Origin: Cocleimonas sp.
Lineage (GTDB): Bacteria > Pseudomonadota > Gammaproteobacteria > Thiotrichales > Thiotrichaceae
NCBI GenBank assembly: GCA_023145535.1
Contig: JAGLDQ010000081.1
Coordinates: forward strand, 1-6,498
DNA length: 6,498 nt
Direction of reading: 5' to 3'
Part shown: in pieces, positions 6,240 to 6,498 of the stretch
How positions within the stretch are numbered: position 1 is the stretch's first letter
How the letters are laid out: each line of letters starts with the position of its first letter
The notes under the pieces: model-generated
Databases searched by the model: none
Seen by the model: the letters and a program-made list of their open reading frames with translations, nothing else
Told to the model about the DNA's origin: nothing
Translations under genes and position numbers: made by a program

Positions 6240-6498
6240 AGACTGACTCTAGCGCAGAAATATATAAAGCATCGGTGTGCTAAAAGATGGAAGCAACTGT
6301 TTATTGATCAATTGCTAAATAGAAAGGTCAAACGGGTTTATCTTGCCAAAAAAGCGACCTCATCAAAGCCGTTTATTAAACTGGCAAGATTGCCTGTGCT
6401 GGATGAAATATCCCTGTTTGACTCCCACAATGAAAAAGAAGTTATGGCCTTATGGAACGTGCAATGCAAGCAAGGTAGCCCGTATGGAGTTTACGGAA
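6240..6498 (+). other. Startless open frame running off the window, possible partial or broken gene
   Basis: Eighty-six codons follow a TGA at 6237-6239 without a stop and continue past the window edge; the other frames on both strands are interrupted by stops. The predicted peptide is basic in its first half (for example KHRCAKRWKQLFIDQLLNRK) and ordinary in composition after that, so it looks protein-like. The first ATG is at 6444-6446 and a TTG lies at 6312-6314; neither has a clear ribosome binding site. It is divergent from the VWA operon. It could be the 5' part of a gene with an unusual start, a gene truncated by rearrangement, or chance. I recognise no family. Confidence 0.4.

Noticed and set aside
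6236..6283. Small plus-strand ORF of 15 codons beginning with ATG
   Set aside because: There is no ribosome binding site, the ORF is very short, and it overlaps the longer open frame in another phase.

Overview
The window looks like chromosomal DNA from a low-to-moderate GC Gram-negative proteobacterium, most likely a gammaproteobacterium. The evidence is a sec signal peptide and a lipobox on envelope proteins, Shine-Dalgarno starts, and the C-terminal part of a long FAD/Fe-S oxidoreductase type that I associate with beta- and gammaproteobacteria. The genus cannot be read from this sequence.

Layout. Bases 1-687 (+) encode the C-terminal end of a cysteine-rich (CCG-domain) oxidoreductase whose gene begins outside the window. 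A strong hairpin at 797-836 separates it from a convergent minus-strand gene (907-1761) for an exported protein of 284 residues that I do not recognise. Next comes about 575 bases of very AT-rich DNA (1762-2336). It has no convincing gene, but contains a short GC-richer island with a startless open frame that may be a coding remnant. Bases 2337-6122 hold a compact minus-strand operon of three envelope genes: a large exported von Willebrand factor A (VWA) protein with an intact metal-binding MIDAS site, a periplasmic protein of 245 residues whose start codon lies one base after the VWA stop codon, and a small lipoprotein 26 bases further on. A plausible sigma-70-type promoter precedes the VWA gene. 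Bases 6240-6498 (+) contain a long open frame without a good start that runs off the window; it is either a partial or broken gene, or chance.

Working together. The operon's products would all act outside the cytoplasm: the VWA protein and the 245-residue protein in the periplasm (or secreted), and the lipoprotein anchored in a membrane. Their tight spacing suggests a shared envelope task, such as metal-dependent protein-protein binding or assembly of a surface complex, but nothing in the sequence reveals the specific function. The separate 284-residue exported protein shares only a short K-G-C-P-x-G motif with the 245-residue protein. Apart from the oxidoreductase, the genes are poorly characterised accessory envelope genes. 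I see no mobile element, CRISPR array, tRNA or rRNA.
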